Position numbers and translations under genes: made by a program. A stretch of DNA of 64,000 nt from Deltaproteobacteria bacterium (lineage in GTDB: Bacteria > Myxococcota_A > Polyangia > Polyangiales > Houyiibacteriaceae): contig JAEPMI010000009.1 in NCBI GenBank assembly GCA_017644045.1, forward strand, positions 1-64,000, written 5' to 3'. The notes under the pieces are model-generated. The model was given only the letters and a program-made list of their open reading frames with translations. It did not search any database and was not told where the DNA came from. Of the stretch, positions 8,170 through 17,068 are shown one piece after another (within the stretch, counting starts at the first letter, position 1; each line of letters starts with the position of its first letter).

Positions 8170-8406
8170 GTGGCATATCGCTCATCGAGTCAGGGCGTCA
8201 TACCTCGGTCATGGCATGGACTCAGCAGCTGGAGCTGTTCCGGCGCTCGGTGGTGCCCAGAGCCACCGCCCGAGAACCTTCAGTGCTGGGAATACTCGTG
8301 TTCCGAAAGACGAGCATTCGACTACGCGAACCAGATGGGTGAAGCCGGGTGGGAGCTGGTCTCGATCGCCGGCGCCTCAGACGTGTGTTTCAAACGCCCC
8401 CTGTGA
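8170..8406 (+). CDS. Small protein related to the secreted DUF4177-like protein at 38735 (5' end doubtful)
   Basis: A GTG at 8170 gives 78 residues. The C-terminal half (ANQMGEAGWELVSIAG, then CFKRPL) matches the pattern of the 38735 product (ARDYGQQGFELVSVSAG, then CYKRP) and of DUF4177-like proteins, which share a GWELVSV motif. Unlike that paralogue the N-terminus is not a signal peptide, so the start may have been lost by a frameshift or the gene may be a truncated copy. It starts head-to-head with the secreted protein at 8166, only 3 bases apart, which leaves no room for separate promoters. Function unknown. Confidence 0.45.
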   Translation: MAYRSSSQGVIPRSWHGLSSWSCSGARWCPEPPPENLQCWEYSCSERRAFDYANQMGEAGWELVSIAGASDVCFKRPL

Positions 8407-8634
8407 GTCCCCTCGCCAAGTGGTGGCCTGATAGGCTCAGGCTCATGAAGGTCGCAACCGCGATGGGAGTCACGTCTGGCTCGCTGCTTGCGGGGGTCTT
8501 CCCTGTCGACTGAGGTGGAACTCGCGGGCTCCGCCCGGTGCTGAGCCCGCGCTGAAGTGCGGACGGAGGGCGAGCGCCTTCACGTGCGCCCACGCGGAGG
8601 CGGGGTTCTACGCAGCTCGGAGGCACCCGTCACG

Positions 8635-9411
8635 TCACGGTGGTCTCCGCGACCGAATCGACCGAGCCACCCCAGCGATCCGCGTGAGCATCTCGACGCT
8701 GAGGTCGAGTGCCGCATCCGAGTCGGTCCCGGCCGCAAAGTGGACCACCTCGATGACGCGGTCGAACACATGCCTCATGGCGAACCCATGTATCCGAAAG
8801 AGCCAGCCCACGGTTTGCCAGGTGACCCTGACTGCAGTCTTGGCGCGACCGAGCGAACGCCGCCCCTCACGGGTTGAGGGCGTGGGAAGCGCTCTCAGCC
8901 GCTCGAACACCCGCCTCGCTTCCTGTTCGAGCTCAGCGAGCTCGGCGTCGGTGCGCGCAGACTCCAGCGAGGCGAGTCGGCCTGCGTCCGCGTCCAGTCC
9001 GGCACCACGCAACAGCAGCGGAAGGATACGGCGGATGACGAAGTCCATCGCCACGAAGCCCGCGATCCTGGGGTACCGGATGGTCGGGCCGGTTGCCTCG
9101 GCCGGCCAGACCGTCCGCATCTCGTACGCCTGCGCCCGCTCCGGATGACGTGCCACTCCGAAGGGCTCCTGGTAGTAGTTGCACTCGAGTCCGCGTGGAA
9201 CCGGGATGCACGCACGCATGTCCGTGCCGTCCAGGTCGATCGTGCCGAAGCGATGTCGGGAGTCCTCGGGGAACTGCCGTGCGACGTCCTCCACGAGCTG
9301 CTGGAGGATCGCGTCGACTCCAGGCGAATCGATCCGAACAGCGACGACGCCCTCTTGAGCGGTGGCGTGTGACACGCACGCGAGCACACTCAGCAAGACC
9401 GCCCACCGCAT
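8635..9411 (-). CDS. Secreted protein of unknown function
   Basis: The 258-residue product begins with a typical signal peptide (MRWAVLLSVLACVSHATAQE). The mature part has a strand-rich N-terminal region with two Cys, then a long hydrophobic helix (FVAMDFVIRRILPLLLRGAG), a charged coiled segment of Glu/Arg-rich heptads, and a basic C-terminus. No family is recognised. It stands alone: the downstream 230 bases hold no gene and the upstream side is a repeat region. Confidence 0.7.
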   Translation of the reverse strand: MRWAVLLSVLACVSHATAQEGVVAVRIDSPGVDAILQQLVEDVARQFPEDSRHRFGTIDLDGTDMRACIPVPRGLECNYYQEPFGVARHPERAQAYEMRTVWPAEATGPTIRYPRIAGFVAMDFVIRRILPLLLRGAGLDADAGRLASLESARTDAELAELEQEARRVFERLRALPTPSTREGRRSLGRAKTAVRVTWQTVGWLFRIHGFAMRHVFDRVIEVVHFAAGTDSDAALDLSVEMLTRIAGVARSIRSRRPP

Positions 9412-9429
9412 GGGTGCAAGGGTAGCAGG

Positions 9430-9690
9430 ACGTTCGTTGGCCTACCTTCGGACGCGTGGCGCGCAGGCGGGTTCTGGCGTCGGTGTTGGCGAATCGCGAC
9501 GGGCGAACCGGAAAGGCGGCGCCGCGGCTGTCGTGGATAACGGCGGCGGCGATGCCGATGCGGTGCGTCGGGTGAAGATGGACGCGGGGTGTGCGGGCGC
9601 GTTCTTAGATGTCGGTTCGAGGAGCGCTTCGGGATCGATGCATCGATGCAGATCGACGAGAAGCGTGGGGTGCTGCGGTCGACCTCGCCG
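9430..9690. repeat. REP-like repeat, 9.5-kb copy
   Basis: Two conserved blocks are present: GATGCGGTGCGTCGGGTGAA (about 9558) and, 45 bases on, TTCGAGGAGCGCTTCGGGAT with GAAGCGTGGGGTGCTGCGG (9617-9680). The flanking TCGGTGTTGGCGAATCGCGA is also shared with the copies near 10.95 and 27.4 kb. No gene lies in the 337 bases between the secreted protein at 9411 and the lipoprotein at 9749. Confidence 0.65.
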
Positions 9691-9748
9691 CAGAACCACT
9701 CAGTTGGTCTTGGCGCTACCTCGCTCTCCCCCGTGCTACACCCCTCGC

Positions 9749-10171
9749 ATGCGGTGGGTCGCGTTGGTTCTCTGTGCCTTGGGCTGTTCTGCAGCCACTT
9801 CGGTCGAGGCCCCGGGTTCTGATGCAGGACCGGATCCTCTTCGCACGGCGGTCATCTTCTTCGGGTGCGGTCTCGACGGCTCGGGCGACGGGGTCGGCGG
9901 CTACGTGAGCGTAGGCTCACCAGACTGTGAGACGCGGACGACGAGCGACACACCGCGCCTCGAGTTTGCGGCCGACGGGGTTGGTCCGACTTGGTCGGTT
10001 CGCGAGGCCTTCGTTCGGTACTGCCATCATGAGTCCGAGTGCGAGCAGGCCACCGGAGGAACCCTGTCGTTGCGCTCGGACGCACTCGATGTCGACCTTC
10101 GGTTCTCAGGGTTCTCGCTCCGCGGGAGCTATCCGCTGACCGAGTGCTCGAGTCCCGAGCTCTGCACCTGA
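9749..10171 (+). CDS. Small lipoprotein, intact member of a duplicated segment
   Basis: The ATG at 9749 gives 140 residues: MRWVALVLCALGCSAATSVE is a lipoprotein signal with lipobox ALGC, so the mature protein would be lipid-anchored. The body is Cys-containing (SPDCETRTT, RYCHHESECEQATGG, LTECSSPELCT) and looks like a small disulphide-bonded beta domain. No family recognised. From 9843 on, the gene is repeated at 16139 with about 95% identity, but the second copy lacks the signal peptide. This copy is the probable functional one. Confidence 0.7.
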   Translation: MRWVALVLCALGCSAATSVEAPGSDAGPDPLRTAVIFFGCGLDGSGDGVGGYVSVGSPDCETRTTSDTPRLEFAADGVGPTWSVREAFVRYCHHESECEQATGGTLSLRSDALDVDLRFSGFSLRGSYPLTECSSPELCT

Positions 10172-10793
10172 TTCGTCGCCCTCGGCCAGTCTCCGCTACA
10201 CGGCGCTGCGTCGACCCCGGGCGGAGTCTGCGGATTCCGTGCCGCAGTTCGAGAAGCGCTTCGGGATGAAGCCCGCCCCTTGCTCCGGTGAGAGTGGGCC
10301 GCCTCAGACGGGCGTGACCAACGTTGAACAGGGGCATCCCAGAAGCTGCTACGTCCTTGCGGCGGCGACCGTCGCCAACGCGTCTGAAAGCCTCCTCTTC
10401 TCGGAAGCGATGGCGTCTTCGAGTTCGGCAAGAGGGCAGCTTAGGAAGGCTTGGGCCCTTCGTGCGACCAGGGAGTCCGGCTCGCTCAGCATCTCCAAGC
10501 GAAAATCGTCCGAATCCCATTGGATCCATCCGCCGTCCAGCTCGACCGCAGTCAAGGTCACTTCGGCTCCATCGACTCGTGCCTCGAACGCCGGCACACA
10601 CTCGCAATCGATGGAGTGCGGGAGGAAGACGCAAGGATTGCTCGTGTCGCGGAGCCGCTCGAGCCAGAGGTCGAGAACCTTGGGGAGCGCCACCGCAGGA
10701 ATGTCGATCCCAACGAGTCGAAACCGCACGCTATCGAACTCGATCAACTCCGGCCCCCACCTGAACTCCATGCGCCGAAGTATGCATGGCGGT
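9843..10793. repeat. Segmental duplication, copy A (950 bp)
   Basis: Nearly identical, base for base, to 16139-17093. It covers most of the small lipoprotein gene, the intergenic palindromic repeat block (GTGCCGCAGTTCGAGAAGCG at about 10238), and the whole minus-strand 140-codon gene. Differences are scattered substitutions and a few small indels. The copy ends at the sequence GAAGTATGCAT followed by GGCGGT. Confidence 0.9.
10349..10771 (-). CDS. Conserved hypothetical protein, copy A
   Basis: This 140-residue cytosolic-looking protein starts MEFRWGPELIEFDSVRFRLV at ATG 10771. An acidic N-terminal strand region (GIDIPAVALPKVLDLWLERL) leads to a C-terminal helical tail (LAELEDAIASEKRRLSDALA). 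It is duplicated at 16646-17068 with about 93% identity and no frameshift in either copy, which suggests both have been under selection or the duplication is recent. No family is recognised; the size and style resemble contact-dependent or polymorphic-toxin immunity proteins, but this is only a guess. Confidence 0.65.
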   Translation of the reverse strand: MEFRWGPELIEFDSVRFRLVGIDIPAVALPKVLDLWLERLRDTSNPCVFLPHSIDCECVPAFEARVDGAEVTLTAVELDGGWIQWDSDDFRLEMLSEPDSLVARRAQAFLSCPLAELEDAIASEKRRLSDALATVAAART

Positions 10794-10929
10794 GTTCTTG
10801 GACGCTCACATGATGCCGGCGGCCTCGGCGAATCGGTACATGACCGTGGCGCATGAGCTCGAGGCAGACCCGGCCGCGAAGCTCGGGGTCCGCGCTCCAC
10901 GTGGTGCAGTACCCGCGGGTGGGGTACGC

Positions 10930-11065
10930 GGTTTCGGGGCTCGGTGTTGGGGAGGCGCGACGCGCGGATCGGAGAGCCGGCGCGGCGGACCGCCGGCGAT
11001 GACGGCCGATGCGGTGCGTCGGATGAAGACGGACGCCGCACGCGGCGGTGCCGACGGGGTCCGAT
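10930..11065. repeat. REP-like repeat, 11.0-kb copy
   Basis: Shares CGATGCGGTGCGTCGGATGA (about 11007) and the upstream GGCTCGGTGTTGGGGAGGCG with the copies near 9.5, 18.8 and 27.4 kb, and carries a GC palindrome (CGCGGCGGACCGCCGGCG). The whole 410-bp gap between 10772 and 11183 has no supportable gene. Confidence 0.6.
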
Positions 11066-11182
11066 GCGTGTGCAGAAGTGCGCGCTCTTCCCCCTGTTGC
11101 CACCCAGGTAGAGCGGGCCGAACCATTGACTCCGATCGCCGCGGCTTCCATTGCTGAGTCCCTCCGGTGAGACTCTCCGGCG

Positions 11183-11653
11183 ATGACTGACGCCTGGCTC
11201 TTCGCAGCCACCGAAGCCGAGGTTCGCAAGAAGCTACGAGGGTGGGCCGAACCCGCCGACGAGCCGATTCCCGCGAAGGGCAGGAACCCGGGGACGGGTC
11301 GGGTGATCTCGGTTCTCCGATACCAGCCTGGGCGCCCGCCCAGCCCCCGTGCAGTCGTGAGCCCCAAGCTCTCCAGCTTCCCATCCGTGGAGGTCGGCGG
11401 CCACTTCGATCCCGTCTCGGCGTGGAAGACGGTCACGGGGCGTGCGCCTACGAAGAAGCGTGAAGCGGAGCTGCTCAAACCGTTCCTCTTCGGCCCCGAG
11501 CACGGGTACCACGTGGTCACCAAGCTCTACCCAGAGTTGATCGAGCGTGCGCTGGCGGAAGGCACTACCGGCAACGGTCTCGTCGGGATCGAGTTCATCC
11601 GGGAGCACTATGGCGTGGATGGGAAGAGCATCTTCTTGGAACAAGAGGCTTAG
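11183..11653 (+). CDS. Conserved hypothetical protein, paralogue of 28631
   Basis: The 156-residue product (MTDAWLFAATEAEVRKKLRG...) is about 80% identical to the gene at 28631-29101, 17 kb away. It is soluble and basic, with the segments RVISVLRYQPGRPPSPRAVV, TKKREAELLKPFL and GVDGKSIF. The near-invariant blocks in both copies suggest a functional protein with two binding surfaces. No known family is recognised. A short repeat shared with position 37635 lies just after the stop codon (11661-11697). Confidence 0.68.
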   Translation: MTDAWLFAATEAEVRKKLRGWAEPADEPIPAKGRNPGTGRVISVLRYQPGRPPSPRAVVSPKLSSFPSVEVGGHFDPVSAWKTVTGRAPTKKREAELLKPFLFGPEHGYHVVTKLYPELIERALAEGTTGNGLVGIEFIREHYGVDGKSIFLEQEA

Positions 11654-11660
11654 AGGAGAG

Positions 11661-11697
11661 GCGGGCCGCCAGCGATTGGGAGGGAGAGAGTGGGTAC
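11661..11697. repeat. Short dispersed repeat, also at 37635-37669
   Basis: GGCCGCCAGCGATTGGGAG followed by GGAGAGAGTGGGTAC matches GGCGGCCGGCGATTGGGCG followed by CGAGAGAGTGGGTAC near 37635 with few mismatches. Both sit in intergenic DNA next to small hypothetical genes. Confidence 0.5.
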
Positions 11698-11788
11698 AAA
11701 CCCGTACGCAGACTTGGCCCCTACCGTCTGGCGAGGCGTAGCTTGCGGATTCGCACCGCCGCCTAAGGCCCGTCGGGGAAGGAACTCG

Positions 11789-12484
11789 ATGCGATTTGCG
11801 ATTCTGGGTGCACTGCTGGCCTGCGCCTGCGGGAGCGAGGAGTCGTCGAACGCGACCGCAGGTGCGGCGCTCGACGAGCGGCTGCGCGAGGTGCGGGGCG
11901 ATGCGGAACAGCTGGCGAATGCGCTGAGCGCGTTGCCCGAGGACACCGACGAGTGCGGGGCTGCGTCGGCCAGCGTTGCAGGCCCGAACGTGTGGCGGGT
12001 CGAGGGCCGACACGAGTCGGCGCGCGCGTCCACGTTCGAAGAGAAGGCCGAAGAGCTCCGCGCGGAGCTCGACGAGCTCAGTGCAACGGGAACCCAGCGC
12101 TGGCTCGACCGGATCTCGGACCTGGCCCGCCACGAGCTGGTTGTCATCCCCGACGAGCACTCGGCGCCTGCGGTCGACCTGCAGATGCACGCATTCGAAG
12201 CGGGTGTTCTGCGCGGGCGCGCACTGCTCTGGGACCACGAGGAACACCGCTGGGTCTGCGCAGCCCGAGGTGTCGTCGCCGAGAGCACACCGGACCTGGC
12301 GCTGAGCTACACGGCCCCCGTGACCGGGCCCGACGACCCACAGGCTCTCGGCCGGAGGCTGCAGGCGCAGCTCGACGAGGACTTCGAGCAGAACGTGATG
12401 AGCGCGGCGCTCGCGACCCTACGTGAGCCACCGACCGCGCCATCGGAGGATCCTTCGACCGCCGACGACACGCCAGCACCGTAG
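11789..12484 (+). CDS. Lipoprotein of unknown function
   Basis: Starting at ATG 11789 (ribosome site AAGGAAC upstream) the 231-residue product begins MRFAILGALLACACGSEESS, a lipoprotein signal with lipobox LLAC. Two long acidic helical stretches (LDERLREVRGDAEQLANALS and AEELRAELDELSATG) suggest a coiled coil, followed by a compact domain with HELVVIPDEHSAPAV and a Pro/Asp-rich tail. The open frame extends to 11690, but the upstream part is not signal-like. No family recognised. A membrane-anchored periplasmic role is inferred from the lipobox. Confidence 0.68.
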   Translation: MRFAILGALLACACGSEESSNATAGAALDERLREVRGDAEQLANALSALPEDTDECGAASASVAGPNVWRVEGRHESARASTFEEKAEELRAELDELSATGTQRWLDRISDLARHELVVIPDEHSAPAVDLQMHAFEAGVLRGRALLWDHEEHRWVCAARGVVAESTPDLALSYTAPVTGPDDPQALGRRLQAQLDEDFEQNVMSAALATLREPPTAPSEDPSTADDTPAP

Positions 12485-12538
12485 GACCGGTGTCCACTAC
12501 GACCGCCGGATCTCGCTGATCGGGGCTAGTGTTGCTGG

Positions 12539-13066
12539 GTGAGCGACATGCACGACGGCTTCCCCGAACGCGAGACCATCGAACGGTTCTACGCGGGCCG
12601 GTCCGCGGTGCGCTCCGGCGTCCCCTACATGAACCACGTGGTCGAGGGCCTTCGCGTCCTCGACTGGATCGACGCCTCACGCGACGCGAAGCGGGCCTTC
12701 TGCCTCCACCCGCTGGTGCAGGCCGACGATGACCTCCGCCAGCGTTGCACGCCCGGCGACCCGTTCCCGATCGACTCCCTCACGCTCTCGTCGCGGGTGC
12801 TCGCCCTCGCCATGGAGTACCGCTCGGTGGCGAACGGCTACCTCTCGGCGCACGGACCCCGAACGCCCGACCAGATTCGTCTGTCGCCGCTTCCCGAGGT
12901 CAACGCCATGCTCGTCGCCGACAAGGTCCAGAACTACAAAGACTTCCTCGCGCACCACGAGGCCCACCCCCGCGCCGCCGATCTCGACGCATACTTCCGC
13001 GCCTGGCTCGAGCGCTTGGGCGTCACCCTCGAGACCTTCGAGGCGTACCGTTCGCGCCTCTCGTAG
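12539..13066 (+). CDS. Soluble protein with HD-domain-like spacing
   Basis: A GTG at 12539 (or ATG 12548) gives about 175 residues. The sequence PYMNHVVEGLRVLDWIDASR followed by AFCLHPLVQADDDLR, then AMEYRSVANGYLS, has His residues and helical spacing like a small HD-type metal-dependent domain, in which His and Asp residues on a helical bundle bind a metal ion. The classical adjacent HD pair is not present, so the assignment is weak. The C-terminal half is an alpha-helical region (DKVQNYKDFLAHHEAHPRAA). No operon partner: lipoprotein genes flank it on the same strand with separate gaps. Confidence 0.6.
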   Translation: MSDMHDGFPERETIERFYAGRSAVRSGVPYMNHVVEGLRVLDWIDASRDAKRAFCLHPLVQADDDLRQRCTPGDPFPIDSLTLSSRVLALAMEYRSVANGYLSAHGPRTPDQIRLSPLPEVNAMLVADKVQNYKDFLAHHEAHPRAADLDAYFRAWLERLGVTLETFEAYRSRLS

Positions 13067-13202
13067 AGACGTACCCGGGCAAGCCCTGGCGAAGGTCACG
13101 GCAAAGCCGCACACAACCCGGGCCCGCCCTCGAGGCCCGTTCGAAGAGCCCGGCTGCGCACCATTGACGCGCGCCTCGCGCTCCTCGAATCTGTCACCAC
13201 AG

Positions 13203-14864
13203 ATGACAGAACCTCGCCGGCACCTCCTGCTCGTCCCGCTTCTCGCCGCGCTGGCCGCGTGCGCCTCGGATCCGCCGCCGGACTGCGTGCCCTCCGAAGA
13301 GGAGTGGAGCGCGTCCATTGCTACGCTGGTCGACGAGCACTGCGGAACCTGCCACGGCGAGACGCCGGAGTTCGGGGCGCCCTTCTCGCTCCTGGACTAC
13401 GACGCGAACGTTCGAGGGCGCGAGGGGGACCGACACGTGGACCGGATGGTCCACATGCTCGCCGAAGGGCTCATGCCGCCAACCGGTGCTGCCCAGCCGG
13501 CGTTGAGCGATCGCGACCGCATGGCGGCGTGGGCGTCTTGCGGAACGGTGCGGGTCGAGGACCCGGTCGGCCTCGACGCGAACCGGCCGGTCTTCGTGTC
13601 GCCGTCGTCTCCGCCGACGGGGCTCACGGAGCTCGATCTCACCGCCGACAACCTGGTCATCGGGCCGGACGAGACCGATCGCTACGTCGAGCTCGACTTC
13701 GCCGACCTGGTCGAAGAGGACGTGTTCATTCGTCGCTTCGACGTGGTGCTCGACGACACGCGGGTCGTCCACCACTTCACGCTCCGCCGCGGCGACCCCG
13801 CCTCGCCGGGCGGCTTCCAGTATCTGTACGCCTGGGCGCCCGGCACCGGGCCCTTCGAGTTCCCGGACGGCGGCGTGCGGCTCACGCCCACGGACACGCT
13901 GCGCCTGCAGATCCACTACAACAACGGCGCCGGCTACGACGACGTGAGCGACTCGAGCGGAGTGAAGCTCTACGTGACTCCGCCCGAGGGACCGGAGTAC
14001 GTGATGGTCGATCCCGGCCCCGGCGCGGCGGGCTTCAGCATTCCTCCGCGCTCGGAGTCGACCGAGGAGCTCGGCTGCGAGGTGCAGCAAGAGGTGCAGG
14101 TGCTCGCCACGATGCCGCACATGCACGAGATCGGCACCGGCTTCGAGCTCGACCTGGTGCGCGATGGCGACACGACCAACCTGCTGAGGCTCAACGCCTG
14201 GGACTTCGAGACGCAGCTCTTCTACGACCTGCCCATCGACCTCGTGCCCGGCGACGAGCTGATCGTGCGCTGCGACTTCGAGAACGTCTCTTCCGGCACC
14301 GTGAGCGCGGGGCCCCGGACCGAAGACGAGATGTGCTACGCGTTCACCTACGTCACGCCGCCCATGGCCAACTTCTGCAGCCCTGGTCCGGTCGGCGAGC
14401 TGGTGTACACGCCCGGCGAGTGCGTGCTCTCGCCCCTGGCGGAAGTGCCGGTGCTCACGGGGACCGTGACGGGTGATGCGCCGACCTTCGACGCGGGCGG
14501 CGTGATCCCCGAAGGCGCCTGGACGGCGTCTCGCCTCGTGGTGGTCTCGGACATGCCGGACCTGGTCCGAATCGCGACGTTCACCGCCGCCGGTCAGCTG
14601 CAGCAAGAAGGTGACCAGACCATCGGCGATGGCTCGTTCCACATCATCGCGCCCATCGGCGATCTGCGCGAAGGGGCGCAGTTCGACCTCAGCTGGGCCG
14701 GAACGCTGGACGCCGCGGGCGTGCTGACCGCCAGCTGTGGAGGCGTCGGCGACGAGGCCACCTTTGGCACGGTCGACGGCGTGCCGGCGATGCGCCTCCC
14801 GCTCCCGAGCGACGGCATGTCGATGACCGGCAACAACGTGTTCTGGGTCTTCTACGAGGGCTGA
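13203..14864 (+). CDS. Lipoprotein copper type II monooxygenase-like protein with CxxCH motif
   Basis: Start at ATG 13203 gives 553 residues: a lipoprotein signal (LAALAACAS, Cys20), then CGTCH at 47-51, a haem-c attachment motif. The central part resembles the two beta-sandwich domains of peptidylglycine alpha-hydroxylating monooxygenase: DTRVVHHFTLR would supply the His pair of one copper site and LATMPHMHEIGTGFEL the HxH of the second, with a downstream Met-rich segment. The C-terminal 150 residues are a further beta domain. Family members hydroxylate C-H bonds using copper and ascorbate; bacterial versions often carry a cytochrome-like N-terminus. Copper-site assignment is by motif only. 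It stands as a single gene. Confidence 0.78.
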   Translation: MTEPRRHLLLVPLLAALAACASDPPPDCVPSEEEWSASIATLVDEHCGTCHGETPEFGAPFSLLDYDANVRGREGDRHVDRMVHMLAEGLMPPTGAAQPALSDRDRMAAWASCGTVRVEDPVGLDANRPVFVSPSSPPTGLTELDLTADNLVIGPDETDRYVELDFADLVEEDVFIRRFDVVLDDTRVVHHFTLRRGDPASPGGFQYLYAWAPGTGPFEFPDGGVRLTPTDTLRLQIHYNNGAGYDDVSDSSGVKLYVTPPEGPEYVMVDPGPGAAGFSIPPRSESTEELGCEVQQEVQVLATMPHMHEIGTGFELDLVRDGDTTNLLRLNAWDFETQLFYDLPIDLVPGDELIVRCDFENVSSGTVSAGPRTEDEMCYAFTYVTPPMANFCSPGPVGELVYTPGECVLSPLAEVPVLTGTVTGDAPTFDAGGVIPEGAWTASRLVVVSDMPDLVRIATFTAAGQLQQEGDQTIGDGSFHIIAPIGDLREGAQFDLSWAGTLDAAGVLTASCGGVGDEATFGTVDGVPAMRLPLPSDGMSMTGNNVFWVFYEG

Positions 14865-14989
14865 CTGACGGCGCTCCAGGGACCCCGCGACACGCTCACG
14901 GAGCCGGGTGGGCTCCGAGCAGGGCTGACTCTCGTTGTGCACGTGACCTCAGTACGCGTCCGCTCCATGGCGGGTGCTAGCGTCGAGCG

Positions 14990-15198
14990 GTGCTGAAGAC
15001 GACGCTTGCGTTCGCCACCGATCACTTCGAGGCGGATGCGCCGTCGTACGAAGCCTCGGAGCTCGTGACCTTCCTGCTGGATACGATCGCAGAGAGGGAC
15101 AAGAGCCGCTGCAAACGCTCGTTGGTGAGAACTGGGGAGCGTCGTGCGAGCTTCGGATCGAAGGTGTGTCCTACGATCTGCCCCCGTCGCTCTTCTGA
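14990..15198 (+). pseudogene. Small gene split by a frameshift
   Basis: A GTG at 14990 reads LKTTLAFATDHFEADAPSYE and on to LDTIAERDKS, and the adjacent frame continues from about 15103 as PLQTLVGENWGASCELRIEG to YDLPPSLF and a stop at 15198. Joined, these make a plausible 69-residue soluble protein; apart, neither is convincing. The two halves are in different frames, so either one base is missing near 15103 or the gene is dead. Family unknown. Confidence 0.45.
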
Positions 15199-15274
15199 CC
15201 TTCCTGCTCCGAGCCGCTGCAATCCAAACACGTACGGCGTGCTTCCTGCCGACTTTCGGCACACAGTTCATCGC

Positions 15275-16078
15275 ATGAAATACCTGCCCTACATCGGCGG
15301 TGTGGCCATCACCTTGTTGGCCTTCTTGGCCATGCAGTGGCTGGATGCACCGTGGTGGGTGAACATCGTGGCGCACTGCTTCGTCCTGACGAGCCTGTTG
15401 ACCCTTCTCATCGGGCTTCTGGTTCTTCGGAGCCTCCCGAAGAGGCTATCGCTGACCGCAAAGCCCGACGCCTTCGCAACGGAAGAACTGGGGCGCATCG
15501 GAGCAGAAGCAGGGGCGTGCGGGTTCCGGCTCGTCAGTGCTCCTCTCGAAGCCAACATCAAGCCTGCTGGGTGGCTCCTGTTGTTCAGCGACGAGGCCGG
15601 CACGTTTGCCACGTTCAACCGTACGGGGACCGTTCCCCGAGTCGAGACGTTCAGCCTGCTCTCGACGTTCGACCTTCCTGGACGACCCGGGCTGGCGACG
15701 GTGTCTACGGTACAAGCTCTCTCACTGCCGACGGCGGAACTGGACCTCCGACAGTGCTTCGAGGGCGCATCTCTTCGCGACCTCGCAGACCGCCACCGTA
15801 GCGCGCTCGAGGTCGTGCGCCGCCGCGGTGTGCCGATTCGGCCAGCAGACCCGGCCGAGTTCGAGTCGCTATCCCAGCAGAGCGTGGCGGAGTCGCGCGA
15901 GCGGTTCCTGACCCACTTCCCGTTCAGTGTGTTCGGCTTGCTCTGGCGTGTGGCCAGCAAGCGGTCGCCCGAGATTGGCCCCATCGACGAGCAGGAGCCA
16001 GGGCGACGGACTCTCGACGCGCTCGAGAGGATTGCCAGCGGCGCTGGAGCACACCCCGGTCCGCCTCGTCCTTTCTGA
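15275..16078 (+). CDS. Membrane-anchored protein of unknown function
   Basis: ATG 15275 begins MKYLPYIGGVAITLLAFLAM, the first of two membrane helices in the first 60 residues (second: FVLTSLLTLLIGLLVL). The remaining 200 residues form a cytoplasmic domain with alternating strands and helices (GFRLVSAPLEANIKPAGWLL, TVQALSLPTAELDLRQCF). The frame is open upstream to 14990, but the added residues have no coding character. The product has 267 residues. The layout (two helices then a soluble domain) is like the gene at 62976, though no clear identity is seen. It ends 60 bases before the second copy of the segmental duplication. Confidence 0.66.
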   Translation: MKYLPYIGGVAITLLAFLAMQWLDAPWWVNIVAHCFVLTSLLTLLIGLLVLRSLPKRLSLTAKPDAFATEELGRIGAEAGACGFRLVSAPLEANIKPAGWLLLFSDEAGTFATFNRTGTVPRVETFSLLSTFDLPGRPGLATVSTVQALSLPTAELDLRQCFEGASLRDLADRHRSALEVVRRRGVPIRPADPAEFESLSQQSVAESRERFLTHFPFSVFGLLWRVASKRSPEIGPIDEQEPGRRTLDALERIASGAGAHPGPPRPF

Positions 16079-16138
16079 TAGCTGGAGTGGGGGCCGTTGC
16101 CCTGAGCTCTCGTTCTGCGCTGACACCGAGGACCGTTG

Positions 16139-16467
16139 GCACGGCGGTCATCTTCTTCGGGTGCGGCCTTGACGGCTCGGGCGACGGGGTCGGCGGTTAC
16201 GTGAGCGCAGGTTCACCAGACTGTGAGACGCGGACGACCAGCGACACACCGCGCCTCGAGTCTGCGGCCGACGGCGGTGGTCCGACTTGGTCGGTTCGCG
16301 AGGCCTTCGTTCGGCACTGCCATCATGAGTCCGAGTGCGACCAGGCCACCGGAGGAACCCTGTCGTTGCGCTCGGACGCACTCGATGTCGACCTTCGGTT
16401 CTCAAGGTTCTCCCTCCGCACGAGCTATCCGCTGACCGAGTGCTCGAGCCCCGAGCTCTGCACCTGA
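16139..16467 (+). pseudogene. Signal-less copy of the 9749 lipoprotein
   Basis: The frame VIFFGCGLDGSGDGVGGYVS through LTECSSPELCT is about 95% identical to the lipoprotein at 9749, but the copy begins at residue 33 of the original and joins unrelated DNA upstream. An ATG at 16087 keeps the frame open, giving a 126-residue hypothetical product without a signal peptide or lipobox. The normal location of the protein would be lost, so I call it a 5'-truncated pseudogene. Confidence 0.7.
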
Positions 16468-16645
16468 TTCGTTGCCCGCGGCCAGTCTCCGCTACACGGC
16501 GCTGCGTCGACCTGGGGCGTCTGCGGATTCCGTGCCGCAGTTCGAGAAGCGCTTCGGGATGGAGCCCGCCCCCTTGCTGGCTCCGGTGAGGGTGGGCGCC
16601 TCGGGCGGGCGCGACCAACGTTGAACAGCGGCATCCCAGAAGCTG

Positions 16646-17068
16646 CTACGTCTGCGCGGCGGCGACCGTCGCCAACGCGTCCGAAAGCCTCCTCTTCTCG
16701 GAAGCGATGGCGTCCTCGAGTTCGGCAACAGGGCAACTTAGGAAGGCTTGGGTCCTTCGTGCGACCAGGGAGTCCGGCTCGCTCAGCATCTCCAAGCGAA
16801 AATCGTCCGGATCCCATTGGATCCATCCGCCGTCCAGCTCGACCGCAGTCAAGGTCACTTCGGATCCGTCGACTCGAGCCTCGAACGCCGGCACACACTC
16901 GAAATCGATGGAGTGCGGGAGGAAGACGCAAGGATTGCTGGTGTCGCGGAGCCGCTGGAGCCAGAGATCGAGAACCTCGGGGAGCGCCACCGCAGGAATG
17001 TCGATCCCAACGAGTCTGAACCGCACGCTATCGAACTCGACCAACTCCGACCCCCACCTGAAGTCCAT
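16646..17068 (-). CDS. Conserved hypothetical protein, copy B
   Basis: Full-length second copy (140 residues, MDFRWGSELVEFDSVRFRLV...) of the gene at 10349-10771, differing by about ten substitutions, many conservative (EF to DF, IEF to VEF, AR to AQ), and no indel. Retention of the frame suggests it may still be expressed. Any promoter would lie across the junction with the copied fragment at 17095, so its regulation probably differs from copy A. Function unknown. Confidence 0.62.
   Translation of the reverse strand: MDFRWGSELVEFDSVRFRLVGIDIPAVALPEVLDLWLQRLRDTSNPCVFLPHSIDFECVPAFEARVDGSEVTLTAVELDGGWIQWDPDDFRLEMLSEPDSLVARRTQAFLSCPVAELEDAIASEKRRLSDALATVAAAQT

Noticed and set aside
13194-14942. 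Long minus-strand open frame opposite the copper monooxygenase-like gene
   Set aside because: Translation is Arg/His/Val-rich with no domain pattern; the plus strand carries clear motifs. Such frames are common antisense shadows in GC-rich DNA.
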